Source of the DNA: Lichenibacterium minor
Lineage (GTDB): Bacteria > Pseudomonadota > Alphaproteobacteria > Rhizobiales > Beijerinckiaceae
Assembly: GCF_004137685.1 (NCBI RefSeq)
Contig: NZ_QYBB01000006.1
Coordinates: 62,001-126,000 of the forward strand
Length of the DNA stretch: 64,000 nucleotides
Reading direction: 5' to 3'
Part shown: positions 38,389-46,712 of the stretch, in pieces
Numbering within the stretch: position 1 is the stretch's first letter
How the letters are laid out: the number at the start of each line of letters is the position of its first letter
Position numbers and translations under genes: made by a program
Notes under the pieces: generated by a model
What the model saw: the letters and a program-made list of their open reading frames with translations, nothing else
The model's database searches: none
Told to the model about the DNA's origin: nothing

Positions 38389-38826
38389 ATGCGTTCGACG
38401 ATGATGCTGGCCGGGATGGCCTTCGCGGGCCTGATGGCAGCGGCGATCCCGGCTTCGGCCGAGACGGTGAACTACAAGGCGATGATCATGCCCTCCAGCG
38501 AGGTGCCGCCCGTCACGAACAGCCAGGGCATGGGCCAGCTCGCCGCCACCTACGACACGGGCTCCAAGATGCTGAGCTACGGCGTGTCCTATTCGGGCCT
38601 CACCGGCCCCGCCACCGCGGCCCATTTCCACGGACCCGCGCCGGTCGGCAAGAACGCCGGCGTAATGGTGCCGATCAACGGCGACCTCGCCAGCCCGATC
38701 AAGGGCATGGTCACCCTCACGGACGAGCAGGCCAAGGCCCTGACGGACGGCGACATGTATTTCAACGTCCACACCGCGGCCAACAAGGGCGGCGAGATGC
38801 GCGGCCAGGTCGTCAAGGCGAACTGA
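38389..38826 (+). CDS. Secreted CHRD-domain protein
   Basis: A 145-residue exported protein: signal peptide to about residue 24 (AAAIPASAE), then one CHRD domain (SSEVPPVTNSQGMGQLAATYD, GLTGPATAAHFHGPAPVGKN, MYFNVHTAANKGGEMRGQV). CHRD domains occur in BMP-antagonist chordins and in many bacterial envelope proteins of unknown role. GGGAG precedes ATG 38389. It is monocistronic, 83 bp after the MmeI-like gene. Confidence 0.9.
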   Translation: MRSTMMLAGMAFAGLMAAAIPASAETVNYKAMIMPSSEVPPVTNSQGMGQLAATYDTGSKMLSYGVSYSGLTGPATAAHFHGPAPVGKNAGVMVPINGDLASPIKGMVTLTDEQAKALTDGDMYFNVHTAANKGGEMRGQVVKAN

Positions 38827-38925
38827 CGCCCGTCCGCCCCGCCGCGGTCGCCTCCGTCGCGGCGGCGAGGCCGGGGCGGGGGAGCCGTTCCGGGCGGCGT
38901 CGCGTGCCCGGTGCGAAACCCCCGA

Positions 38926-38954
38926 ACGGTCGTTTCCGGGGCAGAAACGACCGT
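38926..38954 (+). terminator. Terminator-like hairpin after the CHRD gene
   Basis: ACGGTCGTTTC and GAAACGACCGT form a perfect 11-bp stem around a seven-base loop, about 100 bp after the CHRD stop and 63 bp before the choline sulfatase start. It is followed by CTTCCC rather than a T-run, so it may also be a regulatory hairpin in the sulfatase leader. Confidence 0.5.
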
Positions 38955-39016
38955 CTTCCCGTCAGCCCCCGGGGCCCGGCGCTGGTGATCTCGTGCGGCA
39001 CCATCCGCGGGGACCC

Positions 39017-40555
39017 ATGGCCAGACCTCAGCCCGACATCCTCATCGTCATGGTGGACCAGCTGGCGCCGCGGTTCCTGCCCATCCACGGGCACCCGCTG
39101 GTGAAGGCGCCGAACCTCGAACGGCTCGCCGCCCGCGGCACCGTCTTCGAACGGGCTTATTGCAACAGCCCGCTGTGCTCGCCGTCCCGCACCGCCTTCA
39201 TGACGGGCGCCTTGCCGTCGCGCACCGGCGGCTACGACAACGCCGCCGAGTTCCGCGCCGACATCCCCACCTTCGCCCACTACCTGCGGCGGCTCGGCTA
39301 CCGCACGGTGCTGTCGGGCAAGATGCATTTCTGCGGGCCCGACCAGCTCCACGGCTTCGAGGAGCGCCTGACCACCGACATCTACCCGGCGGACTACGGC
39401 TGGACGCCCGATTGGGAGCGCCCGACCGAGCGGCCGAGCTGGTACCACAACATGTCGTCCGTGACGGACGCCGGACTCTGCGTCCGCACCAACCAGATGG
39501 ACTTCGACGAGGAAGTCGCCTTCGCGGCCGAGCGGGCCATCTACGACCACGTCCGCTCCAAGGACCGCCGCCCCTTCCTCATGGTGGCGTCCCTCACCCA
39601 CCCGCACGATCCCTTCGCGATCACGCGGCCCTATTGGGACCTGTACCCGCACGACGCCGTCGACATGCCGCGGATCGGCATGGGCGACGTGGCGGCCGAC
39701 CCCCACACGGCGCGCATCCGCCACGTCTGCGCCATGGACGCCGAGCCCGTGACGGACGAGCAGGTCCGGCGGGCCCGCCACGCCTATTACGGCGCCATCT
39801 CGTTCTGCGACGCCCAGCTCGGCCGCCTGCTCGACGCGCTCGACGCCGCCGGGCTCGACGACACGGTCGTGCTCTTCCTCGGCGACCACGGGGAGATGCT
39901 GGGCGAGCGCGGGCTCTGGTACAAGATGAGCTTCTTCGAGGGGGCGTGCCGCGTGCCGCTGGTGGTGTCGGCGCCGGGCCGCTTCGCGCCGGGACGGGTT
40001 TCCGCCGCGGTGTCGCTGGTCGACGTGCTGCCGACGCTGGTCGAGATCGCGGGCGGCGACGTCGCCCATCTGGCGAGCCCGGTCGACGGGCGGAGCCTCG
40101 TGCCCCACCTCGCCGGGCAGGGGGGGCACGACGAGGTGCTGGGGGAATATCTCGCGGAAGGCGCGGTGGCGCCGCTGGTCATGCTGCGGCGGGGGCGCTG
40201 GAAGTTCGTGCATTCCCCGGCCGACCCGGACCAGCTCTACGACCTCGACGCCGACCCGGAGGAGCTGAGGAACCTCGCCGGCGAGGCGACGGCGGCGGAG
40301 CGGGTGGCCGAGTTCCGCGCCGAGGCGGCGCGGCGGTGGGACCTGCCGGCGCTCGACCGCGCCGTGCGCGACAGCCAGCGCCGGCGGCGCCTCGTCGACG
40401 CCGCGCTGATGACCGGCGTCACGAAGCCCTGGGACTACCAGCCGTTCCGCGACGCCACGAAGCAGTACATGCGCAACACGATGGACCTCGACGACCTCGA
40501 AACCATGGCGCGCTTCCCCCGCGTCCCCGCGCGCGGGGGGGAGCCGGAGCCCTGA
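39017..40555 (+). CDS. betC: Choline sulfatase
   Basis: Hydrolyses choline-O-sulfate to choline and sulfate, feeding glycine betaine synthesis and sulfur supply. The 512-residue protein has the sulfatase motif CSPSRTAF (Cys54, to be converted to formylglycine), the metal-site DILIVMVDQ and FLGDHGEMLGERG, and the choline-sulfatase C-terminal block WDYQPFRDATKQYMRN...ARFPR. No signal peptide is seen, so it is cytosolic. ATG 39017 follows GGGGA. No betA, betB, betI or choline transporter is adjacent, so it is separated from the usual bet operon. Confidence 0.92.
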   Translation: MARPQPDILIVMVDQLAPRFLPIHGHPLVKAPNLERLAARGTVFERAYCNSPLCSPSRTAFMTGALPSRTGGYDNAAEFRADIPTFAHYLRRLGYRTVLSGKMHFCGPDQLHGFEERLTTDIYPADYGWTPDWERPTERPSWYHNMSSVTDAGLCVRTNQMDFDEEVAFAAERAIYDHVRSKDRRPFLMVASLTHPHDPFAITRPYWDLYPHDAVDMPRIGMGDVAADPHTARIRHVCAMDAEPVTDEQVRRARHAYYGAISFCDAQLGRLLDALDAAGLDDTVVLFLGDHGEMLGERGLWYKMSFFEGACRVPLVVSAPGRFAPGRVSAAVSLVDVLPTLVEIAGGDVAHLASPVDGRSLVPHLAGQGGHDEVLGEYLAEGAVAPLVMLRRGRWKFVHSPADPDQLYDLDADPEELRNLAGEATAAERVAEFRAEAARRWDLPALDRAVRDSQRRRRLVDAALMTGVTKPWDYQPFRDATKQYMRNTMDLDDLETMARFPRVPARGGEPEP

Positions 40556-40571
40556 TCGCCGGAGCGGCGCC

Positions 40572-40820
40572 TTACGCCTTGCCGTCCTTGCACTTGCGCA
40601 TGAAGGCGGAGCGAGGCTTGCCGTGGACGTTGGCGGCATCCGCCTTCTTGGAGCATTCCAGCGACTGGGCGGTGCGCGGCTTCTGGCCCTTCTTCATCAT
40701 CGGGGCGGCGGTCGAGGCGGCGGGGGCCATCGCGGGCGCGGCGGCCGGGGCGGCCTGGGCGAAGGCGGCGGCGCTCGACAGCGACAGCGCCAAAGCGGCG
40801 GCGAGGGTGAGCTTGGTCAT
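40572..40820 (-). CDS. PsiF-like small secreted protein
   Basis: An 82-residue exported protein: signal peptide to about AAAFAQA (residue 23), an Ala/Pro/Met linker and one PsiF-type repeat (SLECSKKADAANVHGKPRSAFMRKCKDG). In Escherichia coli psiF is induced by phosphate starvation, but the function is unknown. The cysteine pair is conserved. It is convergent with betC, with 16 bp between stops. Confidence 0.82.
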   Translation of the reverse strand: MTKLTLAAALALSLSSAAAFAQAAPAAAPAMAPAASTAAPMMKKGQKPRTAQSLECSKKADAANVHGKPRSAFMRKCKDGKA

Positions 40821-41014
40821 GGCGGATCCATCCGGGACGCGGCCGGCCGCGAATCGACCGGCCCGTGTCCACCGGGAGCCTGGGCGGGGGGCCCGTCGCC
40901 CGCAAGGCGTGCCGGGCGGCCCTGGAGGGCGCGGCGGCGATTGCGGCGGGGCGTGTCGCCGCCGCAACAGCGCCGGCGCCGGCGCCGCGCTACGGTGACG
41001 CCACGGGGGTGCAC

Positions 41015-41227
41015 ATGGCGAGGATGACGATCTGCCTGGCCGCGGTGGCGCTGCTCGCGGCATCGCCCGCGTCCGCCTTCACCCGCCCCAGGAAAGAGCC
41101 CGACGCGAAGCCGAGGGCCTGCCCGGAGATCGGCGAGGGCTATGTCCGCATCCCGGGATCCGACACCTGCGTCAGGGTCGGCGGCCTCGTTCGCGTCGAG
41201 GGCGCGACGATCGGCACGAGCCGCTGA
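41015..41227 (+). CDS. Small secreted protein resembling the N-terminus of alphaproteobacterial porins
   Basis: A 70-residue protein with a signal peptide (to about SPASA, residue 21) and a mature part reading CPEIGEGYVRIPGSDTCVRVGGLVRVEG. That closely follows the opening of porin_2 family beta-barrels (C-x5-G-x2-IPGTDTC-[LV]-x-VGG-VR-E), but the frame stops where a barrel would continue. There is no downstream barrel in any frame, so it is either a porin remnant or a free-standing small protein carrying the disulfide-linked plug-like module. Confidence 0.65.
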   Translation: MARMTICLAAVALLAASPASAFTRPRKEPDAKPRACPEIGEGYVRIPGSDTCVRVGGLVRVEGATIGTSR

Positions 41228-41290
41228 GGGGCCGGTCAGGCGCCGTTAACGCTGCGGGCGGCATGTTGCCGCCGAACGAGGACCCCTGAG

Positions 41291-41461
41291 ATGCTCCACC
41301 GCCCTGCCTGCCGCGCCGGCCTTTGCCGGATCCTGGCGCTGCTCGTCGTCGCCTCCGGTCTGGCGGGCTGCGACAAATGCGCGGATTATTTCATCGCCAA
41401 CCCGTTCGGCACCAAGCCGGCCGGCACCTGCCCGTCGGGCGCGATCCCAGCGGCGAAGTGA
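41291..41461 (+). CDS. Small putative lipoprotein
   Basis: A 56-residue frame with a basic N-terminus, hydrophobic segment (ILALLVVASGLA) and lipobox LAGC, so Cys27 would be lipidated, leaving a 30-residue mature peptide rich in cysteine (CDKCADYF...GTCPSG). No family recognised. It starts 63 bp after the porin-like mini-gene on the same strand; a weak purine stretch (GAGG in GAACGAGGACCC) lies 7-10 bases before ATG 41291. Confidence 0.55.
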   Translation: MLHRPACRAGLCRILALLVVASGLAGCDKCADYFIANPFGTKPAGTCPSGAIPAAK

Positions 41462-41742
41462 GCGTAGAAGCGGCCGAAGCAGCCCGGTCACCGTCGCGAT
41501 CCGTCGTCCGGGACGCGCGGGCGCGGCCCTCTCCTCCCGCATCCTGAGGAGGGTGCGTCGGACCCGTGTCGCGTCGAGGGCGGGTGCGGGGCCGCGTCGG
41601 GCCGATCAGGCCGGGCCCGTCGTCCGCGCCGGCCGTGCGGCAGGACGAGGCCGATCCCGCACGACATCCGGCCCGTCGGCGACCGCAGCCCGGATGAGGC
41701 GCGGTCCTGGCATCCCGCGGCGCGGAACCTCGGCACCCATCC

Positions 41743-43125
41743 TCAATAGGCGCATTCGGCGAAGACCGGATCGATGCTGCCGTTCCAGGCGCCGTGATAG
41801 CGTTCCAGGAGCATGTCGGCCCGCGTCTGGCCGCGCTCGACCAGCGCGTCGAGCGGCGCGAGGTATTGCGCCTCGTCGCGGCCTCCGGCGTCGAGCAGGC
41901 CCCGGCGCTCCAGCCCATGCCGCGAGATCGCCAACATGTCGCGGGCGAGGTCGCGCACCGTCCGCCCGCCGATCGTGGCGCGAAAGCCTTCGGCCGGCAC
42001 CGCGTCGCGCAGGTCCTGGCGCATCTCGGCGGTCCAGGGCGCCACGAGGTCCGAGGCCGCCTGGAGCGCGTCGGGATCGTAGAAGATGCCGCCGAACAGC
42101 GCCCCCAGGGCGACGATCATCTCGGCCGAGCCCACGTCCTCGCCGCGCATCTCGAGGTAGCGCTTGAGGCGCACCTCGGGGAAGATGGTCCCGAGGTGGT
42201 TGGCCCAGTCGGACAGGGTCGCGCGCTCTCCCGGCATGGCGGCGAGCCGCCCGGCCATGAGGTCGCGGAAGCTGCCCCCGCTGACGTCGTGGTAGCGATC
42301 CCCCCGCTTCAGGAAGTACAGCGGCACGTCGAGCGCATAGTCGACGTAGCGCTCGAACCCCATGCCGGGCTCGAAGGCGAAAGCCATCATGCCGGCGCGG
42401 GCGTTGTCGGTGTCGCGCCAGATGTGGGACCGCTCGGACAGGTAGCCGCTCGGCTTCCCGTGCTTGAAGGGCGAGTTGGCGAAGAGCGCCGTCGCGATGG
42501 GCTGCAGCGCCAGCGACACGCGCAGCTTCGCCACCATGTCGGCCTCGCTCGAGAAGTCGAGATTGGCCTGCGCCGTGCAGGTGCGGAACATCATGTCCAG
42601 CCCGCGCGTGCCCACCTTGGGCATGTAGCCCGCCATGATGCGGTAGCGGCCCTTCGGCATCACCGGCGCCTCGGCGAGCGTCCATTTGGGGCTGGCGCCC
42701 AGCGCCAGGAAGCCGATGCCGAGCGGCTCCGCCACGGCCTTCAGGGCGTCGAGGTGGGCGGCGAGCTCGGCCTTCGACTCGTGCACCGTCTTCAGCGGCG
42801 CGCCCGACAGCTCGAACTGGCCGCCCGGCTCCAGCGACACCGCCCCGCCCGTGCCGGCGTCGTCGGCGAGGCCGATGGGGCGCCCGTCGTCCAGGATGCG
42901 TTCCCAGCCCTGGCGCTCCGCCAGCCCGTCGAGCAACGCCCGGATGCCGCCGCGCCCCGTCGCGGGGTCGCCGTCGTAGGGCACGGGCGCCAGCGTGTCG
43001 CGGTAGAAGGGCAGCTTCTCGTTCTCGATGCCGATGGACTGGCCGGGTTTGCAGCCTTCGGCGATCCAGCCCACGAGGTCGTCGCGCGCGGTGATCGGCG
43101 TCGTGTCGGTGGTGTCGCGGGCCAT
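41743..43125 (-). CDS. gshA: Glutamate-cysteine ligase (plant/alphaproteobacterial type)
   Basis: First and rate-limiting step of glutathione synthesis, joining glutamate and cysteine with ATP in the cytosol. The 460-residue protein belongs to the GCS2/plant-type family: GIENEKLPF near residue 32, SLEPGGQFELSG, ALGASPKWT, MPKGRYRIMAGYMPKVG and DMMFRTCTAQANLDFSSE are all family blocks. Length is typical. gshB is not in the window; a user of glutathione, grxC, lies at 11.8 kb and a GST at 49.6 kb. It is monocistronic. Confidence 0.95.
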   Translation of the reverse strand: MARDTTDTTPITARDDLVGWIAEGCKPGQSIGIENEKLPFYRDTLAPVPYDGDPATGRGGIRALLDGLAERQGWERILDDGRPIGLADDAGTGGAVSLEPGGQFELSGAPLKTVHESKAELAAHLDALKAVAEPLGIGFLALGASPKWTLAEAPVMPKGRYRIMAGYMPKVGTRGLDMMFRTCTAQANLDFSSEADMVAKLRVSLALQPIATALFANSPFKHGKPSGYLSERSHIWRDTDNARAGMMAFAFEPGMGFERYVDYALDVPLYFLKRGDRYHDVSGGSFRDLMAGRLAAMPGERATLSDWANHLGTIFPEVRLKRYLEMRGEDVGSAEMIVALGALFGGIFYDPDALQAASDLVAPWTAEMRQDLRDAVPAEGFRATIGGRTVRDLARDMLAISRHGLERRGLLDAGGRDEAQYLAPLDALVERGQTRADMLLERYHGAWNGSIDPVFAECAY

Positions 43126-43364
43126 ACGGTGCTTTCACGCCTGATGGCCGGCCGAGCGCGGCCGGCGGGAATGGCCGTGCGGCCTCGCGCTTCAGTTAGG
43201 CAAGTGCGACGGGGCTGGCAACGTGCCCCGTTCGCATCACACCGGCGGAATCGCCTCCGAAACGGAACCTAGGAGAAACTAAGCCAAGGGCCGTGCGTTG
43301 CGTGCAGGTCGAGTCGCCCGACCCCCGGTGGGGCGGCGGCGGCGAACGATAAAAGGGAGTCCCC

Positions 43365-43598
43365 ATGAATTCGCTCAAGAAGACCCTGGCCCTGGCCTGC
43401 GCCGCTTCGGTCCTCAGCTTCGGCGTCGCGGTCGCCCAGACCCCTCCCGCCGCCCCGGACGCGGGTGCCGCCGCCGCCCCGGCCGCCGGTGACACCGCCG
43501 CGCCGGCCGCCGACACCACCATGAAGAAGCCCATGAAGAAGAAGATGGCTTCGAAGAAGATGTCCCACAAGAAGATGATGAAGAAGAAGGCGATGTGA
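43365..43598 (+). CDS. Small secreted protein with Lys/Met-rich tail
   Basis: A 77-residue protein: signal peptide (MNSLKKTLALACAASVLSFGVAVAQ, cut near residue 25), an Ala/Pro/Asp linker, and a C-terminal 25 residues made almost only of Lys and Met with a few Ser/His (MKKPMKKKMASKKMSHKK). No family recognised with confidence; similar short periplasmic Ala/Pro plus Lys/Met proteins are common in Methylobacterium-like genomes. The methionines and histidine could bind copper, and the lysines an anionic surface (inference). A strong terminator follows at 26 bp. Confidence 0.75.
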   Translation: MNSLKKTLALACAASVLSFGVAVAQTPPAAPDAGAAAAPAAGDTAAPAADTTMKKPMKKKMASKKMSHKKMMKKKAM

Positions 43599-43623
43599 TC
43601 GCAGCCTCTTCGCAGGCATCGGA

Positions 43624-43649
43624 CCCCGGCCGCTTCGGCCGGGGTTTTT
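43624..43649 (+). terminator. Rho-independent terminator after the Lys/Met-rich protein gene
   Basis: CCCCGGCCG and CGGCCGGGG form a perfect 9-bp stem around CTT and are followed by TTTTT. Confidence 0.92.
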
Positions 43650-43725
43650 CGTTTGGGGGGCGTGCGTTCCGTTAACGCCGGCGTGGCAGGCTGCCGTTCC
43701 AGCAAGGTTTCGAGGTCCGAGCCCC

Positions 43726-43884
43726 GTGTTGATCCGCTTCTGGCGCGACGTCCGTGCCGCCACCGCGATCGAATATTGCTTCCTCGCGTGCCTGGTCTCG
43801 ATCGGCATCGTGGCGGCCGCGCGTTCCATCGGGACCAGGCTCGTCGTCGGCTACTACGGCCAGGCCGCCGACGGCCTCAGGTGA
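43726..43884 (+). CDS. Flp-type pilin-like mini-protein
   Basis: A 52-residue frame starting GTG 43726: RFWRDVRAATAIEYCFLACLVSIGIVAAA is the Flp/Fap prepilin pattern (basic segment, Ala/Gly, TAIEY with the invariant Glu, hydrophobic helix). The usual Gly before the cleavage point is Ala here. It is alone, with no tad secretion genes in the window, and its last eight bases overlap the end of the convergent LysR gene. Confidence 0.6.
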   Translation: MLIRFWRDVRAATAIEYCFLACLVSIGIVAAARSIGTRLVVGYYGQAADGLR

Positions 43885-44779
43885 GCGCGTCGGCGTCCCC
43901 GCCGGGCTTCTCCGCGGGCGCCGACAGGTTGTCGAGGCTCGACACGATGTGGCCCGCGAGAGCGTCGCAGAGCGGGGACGGGTCCGCGCGGTTGCGCACG
44001 AGGGCGATCTTGCACGACGGCAGGGTGGGGAAGCCGTCGGCGGGGCCCAGGACCCGCATGCCGGACCGGAGCGCGCTTTCCGGCAGGACCGACACGGCGA
44101 GCCCCGCCAGAACGGCCGCCCCCACGGCGGTGGAGTTCCACGACGAATACAGCACGCGGTAGTTCTTGCCGCGCCCGTCGAGCGCCGCGGTGGCGGCCTG
44201 CCGCCAGGTGCAGAAGGTCCGCCCGAGCGCCAAGGGCACCGGCTCCTGTTCGTGCACGGCGTGCCGCCCGGAGGTCACCCACAGGAGCCTTTCGCGCCGG
44301 ATCACCGAAGCGGAGCCGCGCGACGACACGTGGGTGATGATCGCGAGGTCGATGTCGGCGTGTTCGATGCGCTCCATCAGCATGGGCGTCGGCTCGCACA
44401 CCACCGTCACCTCCACGCGCGGGTTGGACTGCGAGAAGCGCGCCAGGATCTCGGGCAGGTAACGCTCGGCATAGTCGTCCGGCAGCCCGAGCCGGACCCG
44501 GCCGGCGAGTTCGGTTTCGGCGAAACTCGCCAGGGCTTCGTTGGACAGGCGGACGATGCGGCGGGCATAGTCGAGCAGCCGTTCGCCCTCGTCGGTCAGG
44601 CGCGAAGCCCGGCCGTCCCGCTCGAACAGCGGGCGCCCCACCGTTTCTTCCAGGCGCTTGATCTGCATCGACACCGCCGACTGCGTCTTGTGGACGGCTT
44701 CGGCGGCACGCGTGAACGTGCCCGTGTCGGCGATGGCGATGAAGCTTCTGAGCTGGTCGGTGTCGAGGAGCGCCGCCAT
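43877..44779 (-). CDS. LysR family transcriptional regulator
   Basis: A 300-residue LysR protein with an N-terminal winged helix-turn-helix (LRSFIAIADTGTFTRAAEAVHKTQSAVSMQIKRLE, residues 10-44) and a periplasmic-binding-fold effector domain. The sequence resembles the HdfR/LrhA-like subgroup. Divergent from the DUF1127 gene, with 125 bp between, which it may regulate (inference). Effector unknown. Confidence 0.92.
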   Translation of the reverse strand: MAALLDTDQLRSFIAIADTGTFTRAAEAVHKTQSAVSMQIKRLEETVGRPLFERDGRASRLTDEGERLLDYARRIVRLSNEALASFAETELAGRVRLGLPDDYAERYLPEILARFSQSNPRVEVTVVCEPTPMLMERIEHADIDLAIITHVSSRGSASVIRRERLLWVTSGRHAVHEQEPVPLALGRTFCTWRQAATAALDGRGKNYRVLYSSWNSTAVGAAVLAGLAVSVLPESALRSGMRVLGPADGFPTLPSCKIALVRNRADPSPLCDALAGHIVSSLDNLSAPAEKPGGDADALT

Positions 44780-44904
44780 GGGGACCGTCCGGCCTGAGTG
44801 TCGCGCGCGAGCTATGACAGAAAGCGATGGCAGGCATCAAGAACATTCGTTTCCCTGATCGGCGTTTTCTGCCTATGGTGCGGGCACCGAAAAGGACAAA
44901 AACG

Positions 44905-45210
44905 ATGCACTCCCCCAACTCCGCCCCCTCCGTCTTCGCCGCCGTCACGTCGGCCGCGATCCGTTTCGCCACCCGTCTGCGCGAAGCCGGGGAGCACCGC
45001 CGCGTGGTCCACAGCCTCGCTTCCCTCGACGACCACATGCTGCGCGACATCGGCCTCACCCGCTTCGACGTCGCCGCCGCCCTCGTCGAACCCGCGCTGA
45101 CCGACGGCACCCTGGTGCTGGCCGAGCGCGCCCGCGAGCAGCGCCAGAACCAGCGCGCCCTGGCGCAGGAAGCCCAGGCCTGGGCCGCGCCGGCCAAGCG
45201 CGCTGCCTAA
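44905..45210 (+). CDS. DUF1127 (YjiS-like) protein
   Basis: A 101-residue protein whose central SLASLDDHMLRDIGLTRFDV is the DUF1127 signature; flanks are Ala/Arg/Gln-rich. In alphaproteobacteria DUF1127 proteins have been tied to RNA turnover and phosphate/carbon regulation. This one is longer than the minimal 45-50-residue form. The gene is divergent from LysR and ends in a strong terminator, so it is monocistronic. Confidence 0.88.
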   Translation: MHSPNSAPSVFAAVTSAAIRFATRLREAGEHRRVVHSLASLDDHMLRDIGLTRFDVAAALVEPALTDGTLVLAERAREQRQNQRALAQEAQAWAAPAKRAA

Positions 45211-45231
45211 ATCTTAATTTTTGATGAATGG

Positions 45232-45271
45232 AGCGGCGATCTTCGTTCTTGCGAATGATCGCCGCTTTTTT
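45232..45271 (+). terminator. Rho-independent terminator of the DUF1127 gene
   Basis: AGCGGCGATC pairs perfectly with GATCGCCGCT; the loop itself can pair TTCG with CGAA. A run of six T follows. It lies 22 bp after the stop. Confidence 0.93.
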
Positions 45272-45498
45272 GCGCGGCCGCCGGACCGGTTCGGCCGCGT
45301 CGTCGGTTCCGGCATCGGGGATCGCCGCTCCGCCCCCGCACCTTCGGGGGGAGCGAAACCGCGGGGTCGCCCCTTCAGCTCCGTCGCGCGGGTGATTATC
45401 TCGAAAGCGGTCGAAAGTGGAGGCGGGACAGCGCGTCGGCTTGACCCTCGCGCGCCGTTCCCGCAAAAACCCCAACCGACGATGCCCGGATGAGATCG

Positions 45499-46494
45499 AT
45501 GACCAAACCGCCGCTTCAAGTCCTGCTCTGCGCGCCGCGCGGCTTCTGCGCCGGCGTGATCCGCGCCATCGACGCGGTCGAGCAGGCCCTGTCGATCTAC
45601 GGTCCCCCGGTCTACGTCCGCCACGAGATCGTGCACAACAAATACGTCGTCGAATCCTTGAAGAAGAAGGGTGCCGTCTTCGTCGAGGAGCTCGACGAGA
45701 TCCCGCCCACGGACGCGCCGGTCATCTTCTCGGCCCACGGCGTCCCCAAGGCGGTGCCGGCCGAGGCCAGCGCCCGCAAGTTCTTCCACATCGACGCGAC
45801 CTGCCCGCTGGTGACCAAGGTCCACCGCGAAGCCGAGCTGCATCATCGGCGCGGCCACACCATCATCCTGGTCGGCCATGCCGGCCACCCCGAGGTGGTG
45901 GGCACCCTGGGGCAGTTGCCGGACGGCGCCGTCATCCTGGTCGAGAACATCGCCGACGTGCACCGCTTGGCCGACGAGGCGTCGCCCGAGTTCCTGGCGA
46001 AGAAGCTCGCCTTCGTGACGCAGACCACGCTGTCGGTCGACGACACGCAGGGCATCGTGGAAACGCTGAAGCTGCGCTTCCCCGACATCGTCAGCCCCCA
46101 CAAGGAAGACATCTGCTACGCCACCACCAACCGGCAGGACGCCGTGAAGCAGATCGCCCACACGGTGGACGCCCTGCTGGTGGTGGGTTCGGCCAATTCG
46201 TCGAACTCGCAGCGCTTGAAGGAAGTGTCGGAGCGCGCCGGCTGCAAGAACAGCCAGCTCGTGCTGCGCGCGTCCGACATCGACTGGGCGCCGCTGGGCG
46301 ACATCCGCAAGATCGGCATCACGGCGGGCGCGTCTGCCCCCGAGGTGCTGGTCGAGGAGATCATCGACGCCTTCGCGGAGCGCTACACGATCGAGGTCGA
46401 GACCGTGGCGACCGTCACCGAAACCATGTTCTTCCCGCTGCCGCGCGAGCTGCGCGCCATCCAGGAACCCATGGCGGTCGCCGCCGCGCAGTGA
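45499..46494 (+). CDS. ispH: 4-hydroxy-3-methylbut-2-enyl diphosphate reductase
   Basis: Last step of the MEP isoprenoid pathway, giving IPP and DMAPP; an iron-sulfur enzyme. The sequence shows [60 protein letters not shown] and [16 protein letters not shown], with the three cluster cysteines in place. Predicted length is 331 residues from ATG 45499 (an in-frame ATG 9 bases earlier is possible). Monocistronic, followed by a hairpin. Confidence 0.96.
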   Translation: MTKPPLQVLLCAPRGFCAGVIRAIDAVEQALSIYGPPVYVRHEIVHNKYVVESLKKKGAVFVEELDEIPPTDAPVIFSAHGVPKAVPAEASARKFFHIDATCPLVTKVHREAELHHRRGHTIILVGHAGHPEVVGTLGQLPDGAVILVENIADVHRLADEASPEFLAKKLAFVTQTTLSVDDTQGIVETLKLRFPDIVSPHKEDICYATTNRQDAVKQIAHTVDALLVVGSANSSNSQRLKEVSERAGCKNSQLVLRASDIDWAPLGDIRKIGITAGASAPEVLVEEIIDAFAERYTIEVETVATVTETMFFPLPRELRAIQEPMAVAAAQ

Positions 46495-46573
46495 CGCGGG
46501 CCGCCGGTCGCCCCGGTCCACGGCCGGCGCGAAGGCGGGCCGCGGCATCCGGGGCGGTCGGACACGATCGAAC

Positions 46574-46607
46574 GCGAAAGGCGGTCCCGGGCGGGGCCGC
46601 CTTTCGC
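46574..46607. terminator. Hairpin terminator downstream of ispH
   Basis: GCGAAAGGCGG and CCGCCTTTCGC form a perfect 11-bp stem around a 12-base GC-rich loop, 80 bp after the ispH stop and followed by ATTTCGG. The T content is low, so efficiency is uncertain. Confidence 0.65.
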
Positions 46608-46712
46608 ATTTCGGGGCCGTCCCCGTCGGGCGGCCGCCCCCGATCCTTCCGGGCGGTTTGACCGGGCCCGACCCCGCCGGTACTGAGCGGCATCTCCACA
46701 CCGGGAACCCCG

